Shown: positions 1 through 6,052 of the stretch, in pieces | How positions within the stretch are numbered: the stretch's first letter is position 1 | Layout of the letters: every line of letters begins with the position of its first letter | Assembly: GCF_029933015.1 (NCBI RefSeq) | Contig: NZ_JAOZOZ010000073.1 | Location: 1-7,697, forward strand | Length of the DNA stretch: 7,697 nt | Source: Hydrogenimonas sp. | GTDB lineage: Bacteria > Campylobacterota > Campylobacteria > Campylobacterales > Hydrogenimonadaceae | Direction: 5' to 3' | The notes under the pieces: model-generated | The model's database searches: none | What the model saw: the letters and a program-made list of their open reading frames with translations, nothing else | Told to the model about the DNA's origin: nothing | Made by a program: the position numbers and the translations under genes

Positions 1-2
1 GT

Positions 3-58
3 CATTGGGCATTGGGCATTGGGCATTGGGCATTGGGCATTGGGCATTGGGCATTGGG
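3..58. repeat. Heptanucleotide tandem repeat, 8 perfect copies of CATTGGG
   Basis: Eight uninterrupted copies of CATTGGG (CCCAATG on the other strand) begin at positions 3, 10, 17, 24, 31, 38, 45 and 52. The base before the array breaks the period, so the array seems to begin inside the window. It lies just beyond the 3' end of the minus-strand tRNA operon. Because 7 is not a multiple of 3, any frame read through it gives the same seven-residue cycle (M-P-N-A-Q-C-P on the minus strand). No ribosome binding site or conserved protein supports coding. It resembles the short tandemly repeated repetitive sequences of 7-mers known from cyanobacteria. Copy number in such arrays is usually unstable. 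Confidence 0.95.
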
Positions 59-110
59 GTGTTGAGAATGAGTTGCAGTTTCTGGTTGAATGGGTATACT
101 GAAAAAGAAG

Positions 111-187
111 TGGCGCGGTGGACGGGACTCGAACCCGCGACCTCCGCCGTGACAGGGCGGCATTCTAACCAACTGAACTACCACCGC
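111..187 (-). tRNA. tRNA-Asp (anticodon GTC)
   Basis: Read on the minus strand, this 77-nt gene has a 7-bp acceptor stem GCGGTGG/CCACCGC, discriminator G and an encoded CCA (positions 111-113). The D arm contains AGTTGGTTA, the anticodon stem is CCGCC/GGCGG around loop CTGTCAC, and the T loop is TTCGAGT. The anticodon GTC is at positions 151-153. The discriminator G and GTC anticodon are normal for tRNA-Asp. It is the last gene of the Lys-Glu-Val-Asp operon, 25 nt after tRNA-Val. A short T-rich run follows the CCA, but no separate terminator hairpin is visible. In bacteria without AsnRS, a GatCAB enzyme amidates Asp bound to tRNA-Asn, not to this tRNA. Confidence 0.97.
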
Positions 188-212
188 ACCAAATAAAAGG
201 GGAAAATAAAAG

Positions 213-288
213 TGGTGGTCGCTAGTGGACTCGAACCACTGGCATCCACCTTGTAAGGGTGGCGCTCTACCAACTGAGCTAAGCGACC
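213..288 (-). tRNA. tRNA-Val (anticodon TAC)
   Basis: This 76-nt minus-strand gene has acceptor stem GGTCGCT/AGCGACC, discriminator A and an encoded CCA (213-215). The D arm is GCTCAGTTGGTAGAGC, the anticodon stem is CCACC/GGTGG, and the T loop is TTCGAGT. The anticodon TAC is at positions 253-255, at tRNA positions 34-36. It lies 9 nt downstream of tRNA-Glu and 25 nt upstream of tRNA-Asp. Such spacing implies one primary transcript that is cut into single tRNAs. Confidence 0.97.
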
Positions 289-297
289 GTCTGAGAC

Positions 298-373
298 TGG
301 CGACCCCTGAAGGATTTGAACCTTCGTGTCCACCTTGAAAAGATGGCATCCTTGGCCACTAGATGAAGGGGTC
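298..373 (-). tRNA. tRNA-Glu (anticodon TTC)
   Basis: This 76-nt minus-strand gene has acceptor stem GACCCCT/AGGGGTC, discriminator G and an encoded CCA (298-300). The D-arm segment ATCTAGTGGCC is typical of bacterial tRNA-Glu. The anticodon loop is CTTTTCA with TTC at positions 337-339, and the T loop is TTCAAAT. It sits 22 nt after tRNA-Lys and 9 nt before tRNA-Val. In GatCAB-using bacteria glutamate is also placed on tRNA-Gln and then amidated. The gatA gene for that pathway is in this same window. Confidence 0.97.
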
Positions 374-395
374 TTTTCGACCCTTACAACACAAG

Positions 396-471
<76 letters not shown>

Positions 472-474
472 ATC

Positions 475-496
475 CGTATGCATTTTCATGCAAACG
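475..496 (-). other. GNRA-capped hairpin in the 5' leader of the tRNA operon
   Basis: On the transcribed (minus) strand this segment reads CGT-T-TGCAT-GAAA-ATGCA-T-ACG. It can form a 3-bp plus 5-bp stem with one T-T mismatch and a GAAA tetraloop. The hairpin fills nearly all of the short leader between the predicted start site (about 497) and the 5' end of tRNA-Lys (471). The pairing is seen directly; a role in transcript stability or in RNase P access is inference. Confidence 0.5.
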
Positions 497-504
497 TGAG
501 CGAA

Positions 505-533
505 ATTATAGAGAAAAACCTTCCGGTTGTCAA
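505..533 (-). promoter_or_regulatory. Consensus sigma70 promoter of the tRNA operon
   Basis: On the minus strand a perfect -35 box TTGACA (positions 533-528) is followed by a 17-bp spacer and a perfect -10 box TATAAT (510-505). The predicted start is near position 497-498, about 26 nt before tRNA-Lys. Both hexamers and the spacing match the bacterial housekeeping consensus exactly. Campylobacterota promoters usually keep the -10 box but lack a clear -35 box, so this one should be unusually strong, as suits stable RNA genes. It begins only 19 bp after the cinA stop codon. Confidence 0.9.
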
Positions 534-552
534 GAGAAAACGGCGAGAAATT

Positions 553-1638
553 TCAAAAAAGATCATCCGAGGCTACCCGGAACAGAAGTTTGTAGGCATA
601 GAGCATACTCTGCTTCTGGATATAGTTGCGGTCCCCTTCGAAATGGAGCTCCTCGACGATCGTACGGGTATCGCTTTTGGCGCCGATGTAAACGGTGCCG
701 ACAGGTTTCTGGCGCGAGCCCCCGCCCGGGCCCGCGATGCCGCTGACGGCCAGGGCGTAGTCGGCCTGGGCGATCTCCATGGCTCCCGTGAGCATCTGGT
801 CGACACACTGTTCGCTGACGGCACCGAAAGTTTCGAGCGTCTCTTTCTCGACACCCAGCCATCCGGCCTTGAGAGCGTTGGAGTAGGTGACGAGAGAACC
901 CCGGAAAATCGTGGAGGAGCCCGGTTCGCTCGTCAGTTGCGCGGCGAGGAGACCTCCGGTGCAGCTTTCGGCGAAGGTGACGGTCTTGCCCGCCTGGGAG
1001 AGTTTGTGGATCAGGTAGGCGAAGATGTTGGTCGACTCGATCACCTTTTTCGGCAGAAGCTGGTGGACGCTTTTGAGAAAGTTGCCGAGTTGGCCGTACT
1101 TTTTGCTGATGCACTCCACCTGCAGCCAGCCGGGGGTCAGGGTCGTGACGACTGTGTCGATTTCCTGGGTTTTGGCCAGGGGTTCCAGCAGTACAGCGGC
1201 ACTCTCCTCGTCCATGTCGAACAGGTGGATCACCCCCTCTTTTTCCCGATGCTCCACCAGAAACATCGGCAGCGTCTCCCCGGGGACGGCCATGACCACA
1301 TTGATGGTGCAGTCTCGAAACTGCACCAGAAAGCTGTTGTCGTCGTAGATTTCGCTTTTGGAGGGGATGAGCATGTTCTCTTTGAGTATCAGCGTATCGT
1401 CGATCATCGTGGCCAGAAGCTTGCTGACAGGGGTGAAAGAGGATTTGTTGGTGATGACGATCAGATTGCCCCCCGTATCGATCTGCTGCTGAAGGAGTGT
1501 GACGATATCGCTGCTGGTTTCGGGGACTTTCGTGATCTGTTCCAGAAAACCGAGATGGCCGAGGTCCCTTTCGATGTATTCCATGAAAGGCTGGTTGAGA
1601 TAGAGGTTTCTTCCGATGATGACGAGTCGGTTGTGCAT
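553..1638 (-). CDS. cinA: CinA-family protein with C-terminal PncC-type nicotinamide-nucleotide amidase domain and degenerate N-terminal domain
   Basis: The 361-residue protein has two parts. The C-terminal part (about 205-361) is a clear CinA C-terminal/PncC domain: AESCTGG at 224-230 holding the conserved Ser226, then FRGSLVTYSNALK with the conserved Lys257, and SGIAGPGGG at 299-307. In studied relatives this domain removes the amide from nicotinamide mononucleotide, giving nicotinate mononucleotide for NAD salvage. The N-terminal part (about 1-200) lies where CinA has its molybdopterin-binding-like (COG1058) domain, which acts as a pyrophosphatase in some homologues. The usual GDE(L/I)L and GGLGPT-type signatures are not visible, so it looks divergent and perhaps catalytically dead. 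Full CinA proteins are usually about 400-420 residues. The ATG at 1638 has GGAG (1645-1648) six bases upstream. It is divergent from ileS. The cytoplasm is the expected location, as no signal peptide or membrane segment is seen. Confidence 0.88.
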   Translation of the reverse strand: MHNRLVIIGRNLYLNQPFMEYIERDLGHLGFLEQITKVPETSSDIVTLLQQQIDTGGNLIVITNKSSFTPVSKLLATMIDDTLILKENMLIPSKSEIYDDNSFLVQFRDCTINVVMAVPGETLPMFLVEHREKEGVIHLFDMDEESAAVLLEPLAKTQEIDTVVTTLTPGWLQVECISKKYGQLGNFLKSVHQLLPKKVIESTNIFAYLIHKLSQAGKTVTFAESCTGGLLAAQLTSEPGSSTIFRGSLVTYSNALKAGWLGVEKETLETFGAVSEQCVDQMLTGAMEIAQADYALAVSGIAGPGGGSRQKPVGTVYIGAKSDTRTIVEELHFEGDRNYIQKQSMLYAYKLLFRVASDDLF

Positions 1639-1664
1639 GGGCTGCTCCGTCTTTAATTGGGATT

Positions 1665-1670
1665 ATTATA
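1665..1670 (-). promoter_or_regulatory. Probable -10 box for cinA, inside an inverted repeat
   Basis: The minus strand reads TATAAT at 1670-1665, about 27 bp before the cinA ATG. No good TTGACA-like -35 box lies 16-18 bp upstream, which is common for Campylobacterota promoters. The box lies in the 10-bp centre of an inverted repeat ATTGGG (1656-1661) and CCCAAT (1672-1677). That dyad could be an operator or chance. Confidence 0.6.
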
Positions 1671-1702
1671 CCCCAATCAGCCCATTTTAATCACCTTTTC
1701 AA

Positions 1703-1708
1703 TATAAT
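1703..1708 (+). promoter_or_regulatory. Probable -10 box for the ileS operon
   Basis: TATAAT lies 26 bp before the ileS start codon in an AT-rich stretch (1682-1720), with T-rich DNA just upstream (CCTTTTCAA). No clear -35 hexamer is found. The predicted start is near 1715, giving a leader of about 20 nt, so there is no room for a riboswitch or attenuator. It is divergent from the cinA promoter, and the two -10 boxes are 32 bp apart. Confidence 0.6.
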
Positions 1709-1734
1709 AATCCAATTTTTATCCGGAGCGATGA

Positions 1735-4491
1735 ATGGACTACAAGTCGACACTGAATCTTCCCAAGACCGATTTCCCGATGCGGGGAAATCTCCCCCAG
1801 AACGAGCCGAAGCGCTACGGCCGATGGTTCCAGGAGCGGGTTTACGAGCGCATGAAGGCCAACCGCGAAGGGGCCGAGCTCTTCACGCTGCACGACGGCC
1901 CTCCCTACGCCAACGGCAAAATCCACATCGGCCACGCCCTCAACAAGGTGCTCAAGGACATCATTGTCAAGGACAACTACTTCCAGGGACGCGCCGTCCG
2001 TTTCACGCCGGGCTGGGACTGTCACGGACTGCCGATCGAGCAGCAGGTGGAGAAGAAGCTGGGCAAGGCCAAAAAGGAGCAGCTGCCCAAGACGAAGATC
2101 CGCCAGCTCTGCCGCGAGCACGCCGCCAAATTCGTCGAAGTGCAGAAGGAGGGCTTCAAAGCCCTGGGTGTCATCGCCGACTGGGAGAAGCCCTACATCA
2201 CGATGGACTACCGCTTCGAAGCCAACATCTACCGCACCCTCTGCGACGTGGCCCAAAAAGGGCTGCTCGTCGAGCGCAACAAACCGGTCTACTGGAGCTG
2301 GGCGGAGCGGACGGCTCTGGCCGAGGCGGAGGTGGAGTACGAGGAGAAGGAGGACTACTCCATCTACGTCGCCTTCGAGCTGGGCGACAAGGCCAAAGAG
2401 AAGCTGGGGCACCCCGAAGCGGCGGCGATCGTCATCTGGACGACGACCCCCTGGACGCTGCCGGCGAACGTGGGCATCAGCCTCAACCCCGACGAGATGT
2501 ACGTCCTCACCCGCGACGGCTACATCGTCGCCGAAAAGCTCTTCGACACGCTGGCCGAAAGCGGCGTCGTGGAGGGACCGATCGAGATGCGCATCCCCGC
2601 CAGAGACCTGGAGGGGATGATCGCCATCAACCCGCTCAACGGCCGCCCGTCGCGGATCGTGCTGGGCGAGCATGTCCTGATGGAGAACGGTACCGGGGCG
2701 GTCCATACGGCTCCCGGACACGGAGAGGACGACTACCGCGTGGGTCTGGTGAATGACCTGGATGTCGTCATGCCGGTCGACGAGGAGGGGAAATACGACG
2801 AGACGGTCGTGCGTCTGGGCTTGCTCCCCGAACCCGAAAGGTTCGTGGGGATGCATATCTTCGAAGCCAACGAGGAGATCGTCAGACTCCTGGGAAAGGC
2901 GTTGCTCAAGGTCGAGAAATTCACCCACAGCTATCCCCACTGCTGGCGAAGCCACACGCCGCTGATCTTCCGGGCCACGAAACAGTGGTTCATCAGCGTC
3001 GACGGTACCCCCGAAGGGGAACAGAAGAGCCTGCGGGAGATCGCGCTGGAGGAGATCGACCGGACGAAATTCTACCCCGAGTGGGGACGCAACCGCCTCA
3101 CCTCCATGGTCGAAGGGCGTCCCGACTGGTGTATCAGCCGCCAGCGCGACTGGGGCGTGCCGATCGCCTTTTTCCGCGACAAAAAGACGGGAAAAGTGAT
3201 CCTGGACGAAAAGGTGCTCAACTTCGTCGCGATGATTTTCGAGATGAAGGGGTGCGACGCCTGGTACGAGATGAGCGTCGAAGAGCTTCTCTATCCCGGA
3301 AGCGGCTACGATCCGAAGGATCTGGAGAAGGTGATGGATATCCTCGACGTCTGGTTCGACAGCGGCTCGACCTGGAACGCCGTGCTCAAGTCGCGCAACT
3401 ACGACGCGGGAAAATTCCCGGCCGATCTCTATCTGGAGGGTAGTGACCAGCACAGGGGATGGTTCCAGAGCTCCCTGCTGCTCGGGTGCGCCGTGGAGCA
3501 CAGAGCCCCCTACAAGGCGATTCTGACCCACGGTTTCACGGTGGACGAGAAGGGCGAGAAGATGTCCAAGTCCAAGGGCAACGTCGTCGCCCCCGATGAG
3601 GTGGCCAAAAAGTACGGCAGCGAGATACTCCGTCTGTGGGTCGCCATGAGCGAGTACAAGAGCGACCTGAAGATCAGCGACGCCATTTTGAAGCAGGTGG
3701 CCGAAAACTACCGAAAGATCCGAAACACTTTCCGCTTCCTCCTGGCCAACGTCGACGACCTGGAGCGGCTCGTACCGGCCGAAGAGATGGGAGAGCTGGA
3801 CCGCTGGATCGTCGCCAAAGCCGCCGAAGTCTTCGCCCAGATGCGAAAATCCTTCGACGAGTACGACTTCTCCAAAGGGTTCCATCAGCTGAACAACTTC
3901 CTGACCAACGAGCTGAGCGGCATCTATCTCGACATCACGAAAGACAGGCTCTACTGCGACGAGACCGACGGCCCGACGCGTCGAAGCAGCCAGACGGCGA
4001 TGGCGATGGTCGCCCGGGCGCTGCTGCCGCTGGTCGCGCCCGTGCTCACCTACACGGCCGACGAACTGCTCGAATACGCCCCCGCCGTCATCAAAGGGGA
4101 AGCCAAAGATGTCTTCGATCTGCTCTATACGCCGCTTCCTTCTGTCGAGGTGACGATGGACGAAGCGTACATGACCGCCGCCCGTGAAGCCTTTTTCGAG
4201 ATCGTCGACCGTCTCAAGAAAGAGGGGGTCATCAAGCAGACACTGGAGCTCGGGCTCGTGACCGAGAGTGAAAAACTCGACGTGCTGGACCCCAAAGATG
4301 CCGAAGACTGGTTCGTCGTCAGCGAAATCACGCGCCAAAGCGGAAGCGAGACGCTGGGAGAGTTCGAAGTGGAGGGCGACACGTTCGTCATCGTCAGGGC
4401 GTCGGGCCACAAGTGTCCCCGATGCTGGCGCTTCGCCGCTCCCGAAGAGGATGCGCTCTGCGAACGCTGCGCGAAGGTGCTGAATGTTTGA
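1735..4491 (+). CDS. ileS: Isoleucyl-tRNA synthetase (class Ia, bacterial IleS1 type)
   Basis: This 918-residue cytoplasmic enzyme activates isoleucine with ATP and loads it on tRNA-Ile. The class I signatures are exact: HIGH at 64-67 and KMSKS at 609-613. GWDCHGLPIE at 93-102 precedes the CP1 editing domain, where WTTTPWTLPAN (235-245) and GTGAVHTAPGHGEDD (319-333) are the expected editing-site motifs that remove misloaded valine. WCISRQRDWGVP (465-476) and DVWFDSGS (538-545) complete the catalytic core. The C-terminus carries a zinc knuckle with Cys894, Cys897, Cys909 and Cys912, which with the length and exact HIGH/KMSKS motifs points to the bacterial IleS1 class rather than the mupirocin-resistant IleS2 class. 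The ATG at 1735 has GGAG (1725-1728) six bases upstream. A nearby out-of-frame ATG at 1731 is too close to that site. The last codons overlap the next small ORF. Confidence 0.99.
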   Translation: MDYKSTLNLPKTDFPMRGNLPQNEPKRYGRWFQERVYERMKANREGAELFTLHDGPPYANGKIHIGHALNKVLKDIIVKDNYFQGRAVRFTPGWDCHGLPIEQQVEKKLGKAKKEQLPKTKIRQLCREHAAKFVEVQKEGFKALGVIADWEKPYITMDYRFEANIYRTLCDVAQKGLLVERNKPVYWSWAERTALAEAEVEYEEKEDYSIYVAFELGDKAKEKLGHPEAAAIVIWTTTPWTLPANVGISLNPDEMYVLTRDGYIVAEKLFDTLAESGVVEGPIEMRIPARDLEGMIAINPLNGRPSRIVLGEHVLMENGTGAVHTAPGHGEDDYRVGLVNDLDVVMPVDEEGKYDETVVRLGLLPEPERFVGMHIFEANEEIVRLLGKALLKVEKFTHSYPHCWRSHTPLIFRATKQWFISVDGTPEGEQKSLREIALEEIDRTKFYPEWGRNRLTSMVEGRPDWCISRQRDWGVPIAFFRDKKTGKVILDEKVLNFVAMIFEMKGCDAWYEMSVEELLYPGSGYDPKDLEKVMDILDVWFDSGSTWNAVLKSRNYDAGKFPADLYLEGSDQHRGWFQSSLLLGCAVEHRAPYKAILTHGFTVDEKGEKMSKSKGNVVAPDEVAKKYGSEILRLWVAMSEYKSDLKISDAILKQVAENYRKIRNTFRFLLANVDDLERLVPAEEMGELDRWIVAKAAEVFAQMRKSFDEYDFSKGFHQLNNFLTNELSGIYLDITKDRLYCDETDGPTRRSSQTAMAMVARALLPLVAPVLTYTADELLEYAPAVIKGEAKDVFDLLYTPLPSVEVTMDEAYMTAAREAFFEIVDRLKKEGVIKQTLELGLVTESEKLDVLDPKDAEDWFVVSEITRQSGSETLGEFEVEGDTFVIVRASGHKCPRCWRFAAPEEDALCERCAKVLNV

Positions 4492-4603
4492 TACGGCCCA
4501 GCCCGTCACCTGGCCCGTGATCGTGGGAACGATCGCGGCGATTTTCGCCGTGACGGGGGTAGGGATCTGGTTCGTACAGCGTTGCGTGAAGAGGAAAGGA
4601 TGA
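4484..4603 (+). CDS. Small single-pass membrane protein (39 aa)
   Basis: This 39-codon ORF starts at an ATG inside the end of ileS (8-nt overlap, different frame) and has GAAGG (4473-4477) six bases upstream. The product has a short N-terminus (MFDTAQPVTW), a hydrophobic segment of about 21-24 residues (roughly 8-31, rich in Val, Ile, Ala and Gly, with Trp at both ends), and a basic tail (QRCVKRKG). By the positive-inside rule, the tail should lie in the cytoplasm. The overlap suggests translation coupled to ileS. From memory, Campylobacter jejuni has a small ORF (Cj1060c) in the same place between ileS and gatA, which would support a real, position-conserved gene. I do not recognise a named family, and the function is unknown. 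Its codons are GC-rich like those of its neighbours. Confidence 0.72.
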   Translation: MFDTAQPVTWPVIVGTIAAIFAVTGVGIWFVQRCVKRKG

Positions 4604-4677
4604 AGTCTTTGGCCGTTGGGGAAGAGAGGCCAAGGCATCATGATGGTCGATGCGATCAAAAAAAGTTTGAGTTTTAG
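4600..4677 (+). CDS. Doubtful 25-codon ORF between the small membrane protein and gatA
   Basis: An ATG at 4600 overlaps the stop codon of the 39-aa ORF (ATGA), and a GAGGA run at 4591-4595 lies four bases upstream. The frame encodes 25 residues (start MKSLAVGEERPRHH) and stops at TAG 4675-4677. The composition is polar, with no hydrophobic segment, motif or recognisable similarity. The good-looking start signal is the only support. The stretch also holds a hairpin, so it could simply be spacer RNA. Confidence 0.2.
   Translation: MKSLAVGEERPRHHDGRCDQKKFEF
4607..4635 (+). other. Hairpin in the spacer upstream of gatA
   Basis: The arms CTTTGGCC (4607-4614) and GGCCAAGG (4628-4635) can form an 8-bp stem with one G-U pair and a 13-nt loop. 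No T-run follows directly, so it is not a standard intrinsic terminator. It may set mRNA processing or gatA expression within the operon, but that is inference. The gatA ribosome binding site at 4676-4681 lies outside the stem. Confidence 0.4.
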
Positions 4678-4690
4678 GAGAAGAGATTGA
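4640..4690 (+). CDS. Doubtful 16-codon leader ORF overlapping the gatA start
   Basis: The frame MMVDAIKKSLSFRRRD starts at 4640 with AAGG (4632-4635) four bases upstream. It ends at TGA 4688-4690, which overlaps the gatA TTG start as TTGA. Such an overlap could couple gatA translation to this leader. However, the RRRD end is just the gatA ribosome binding site read in this frame. The codons (AGT, TTG, AGG, AGA) are unlike those of neighbouring genes. Chance is the simpler reading. Confidence 0.2.
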   Translation: MMVDAIKKSLSFRRRD

Positions 4691-6036
4691 TAACACTGAA
4701 AGAGGCCCTGGCGCTGCCGAAAGAGGAGATCGCGGCGCTGCGGGAGGATCTGAAAAAGAGGATCGAAGAGAAGAGGGATCTCAACGCCTACATCGCCGTA
4801 GACGAGGCTGGGGACGGGGTGCCGCTGCTGATCAAGGACAACATCCAGGTCAAAGGGTGGAACGTCACGGCGGCGAGCGGGATCCTGCAGGGGTACGTGG
4901 CACCCTACGACGCCACCGTCATCGCCAAAATCAAGGAAGCGGGACTGGCCCCCTTCGGCCGGGCCAACATGGACGAGTTCGCGATGGGAAGCTCCACCGA
5001 GACGAGCTTCTACGGCAAGACCCTCAACCCCCACGATCCCGAGCGGGTTCCTGGCGGCAGCTCCGGCGGTTCGGCGGCGGCGGTGGGCGCCGGCGTGGCG
5101 ATCGCGGCCCTGGGAAGCGATACGGGCGGATCGATCCGTCAGCCCGCGGCCTTCTGCGGCATCGTCGGGATGAAACCGACCTACGGGCGCGTCAGCCGGT
5201 GGGGACTCGGGGCCTACAGCTCCAGTCTGGATCAGATCGGGCCGATGACGCAGAACGTCGAAGACGCGGCGATTCTCTACGACATCATCAGCGGCCACGA
5301 CACCCACGACAGTACCAGCGCGGATATCGACTACAAGCCCGTCGCGCCCAACCTCGACCCCGACCGCAAGCTCAAAATCGCCGTCGTCGACAACTATATC
5401 GAAGATGCGAGCCCGGAGGTTCGGGCGGCTTACGAAAAGGCCGTGAAAGCGCTGGAAGCGGAGGGGCATACGATCCTTCACAAGGAGATGATGGGGGCCA
5501 AATACGACATCGCCGCCTACTACATCATCGCCACGGCCGAAGCGAGCGCGAACCTGAGCCGTTACGACGGCGTGCGCTACGGCAACCGTGCCGAAAACGT
5601 CAAGGATCTCAAAGAGATGTATCTCAAAACCCGCAGCGAAGGTTTCGGCGAAGAGGTCAAACGCCGGATCCTGCTGGGAAGCTTCGTCCTCTCCTCTGGC
5701 TATTACGACGCCTACTATCTCAAAGCCCAGAAGGTACGACACCTGATCAAGGACGAGTTCGAAGGGGTCTTCAGGGATGCCGATCTGATTCTGAGTCCCG
5801 TGGCTCCGACCCCCGCATTCAGATTCGGCGAGATGGCCGATCCCCTGCAGATGTACCTGAGCGACGCCTACACGATCGGCATCAACCTGGCGGGTCTGCC
5901 GGCCATCAGCCTGCCGATCGAAAAGACGGCCGAAGGGCTTCCGGTGGGTCTGCAGCTGATCGGAAGACATTTTGACGAACAGACACTGTTCGACGGTGCC
6001 ATGAGCCTGGAACGCGCCGTCGCCTACGAGAAATAA
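4687..6036 (+). CDS. gatA: Asp/Glu-tRNA amidotransferase subunit A (GatCAB amidase subunit), TTG start
   Basis: This 449-residue protein is the glutaminase subunit of GatCAB, which turns Glu-tRNA(Gln) into Gln-tRNA(Gln) and often Asp-tRNA(Asn) into Asn-tRNA(Asn), using glutamine as ammonia donor. It has a full amidase signature. Lys50 (LLIKDNI), cis-Ser125 (GGSSGGS) and nucleophile Ser149 (GSDTGGSIRQPA) form the Ser-cisSer-Lys triad, with spacing identical to Staphylococcus aureus GatA (79, 154, 178). The start is the TTG at 4687: AGGAGA (4676-4681) sits five bases upstream, and the resulting MITLKEAL matches what I recall of Campylobacter GatA. The length is a little shorter than the usual 455-490. 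GatB and GatC are not in the window; in this group they are normally unlinked. It lies in the ileS operon, 16 bp before guaB. Confidence 0.98.
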   Translation: MITLKEALALPKEEIAALREDLKKRIEEKRDLNAYIAVDEAGDGVPLLIKDNIQVKGWNVTAASGILQGYVAPYDATVIAKIKEAGLAPFGRANMDEFAMGSSTETSFYGKTLNPHDPERVPGGSSGGSAAAVGAGVAIAALGSDTGGSIRQPAAFCGIVGMKPTYGRVSRWGLGAYSSSLDQIGPMTQNVEDAAILYDIISGHDTHDSTSADIDYKPVAPNLDPDRKLKIAVVDNYIEDASPEVRAAYEKAVKALEAEGHTILHKEMMGAKYDIAAYYIIATAEASANLSRYDGVRYGNRAENVKDLKEMYLKTRSEGFGEEVKRRILLGSFVLSSGYYDAYYLKAQKVRHLIKDEFEGVFRDADLILSPVAPTPAFRFGEMADPLQMYLSDAYTIGINLAGLPAISLPIEKTAEGLPVGLQLIGRHFDEQTLFDGAMSLERAVAYEK

Positions 6037-6052
6037 AGAAGGAGTGAACCCT

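Noticed and set aside
1..58. CRISPR-like array
   Set aside because: The units are 7 bp and contiguous with no spacers, so this is a simple tandem repeat.
100..110. T-rich run after tRNA-Asp on the minus strand as a terminator
   Set aside because: There is no hairpin other than the tRNA itself and only a short interrupted T-run, so the end of the operon cannot be fixed.
478..1656. A 392-codon open frame on the plus strand opposite cinA
   Set aside because: It is in exact antisense register with cinA, whose product has clear PncC motifs. The frame is a codon-bias shadow, and its start lies in the tRNA operon leader.
1731..1733. Upstream ATG four bases before the ileS start
   Set aside because: It is out of frame with IleS and only two bases from the GGAG site. 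The frame it opens is a shadow of ileS.
6044..6052. Alternative GTG start for guaB, three codons upstream
   Set aside because: The GTG overlaps the AAGGAG ribosome binding site itself. The ATG at 6053 has ideal spacing and matches the usual IMPDH N-terminus.
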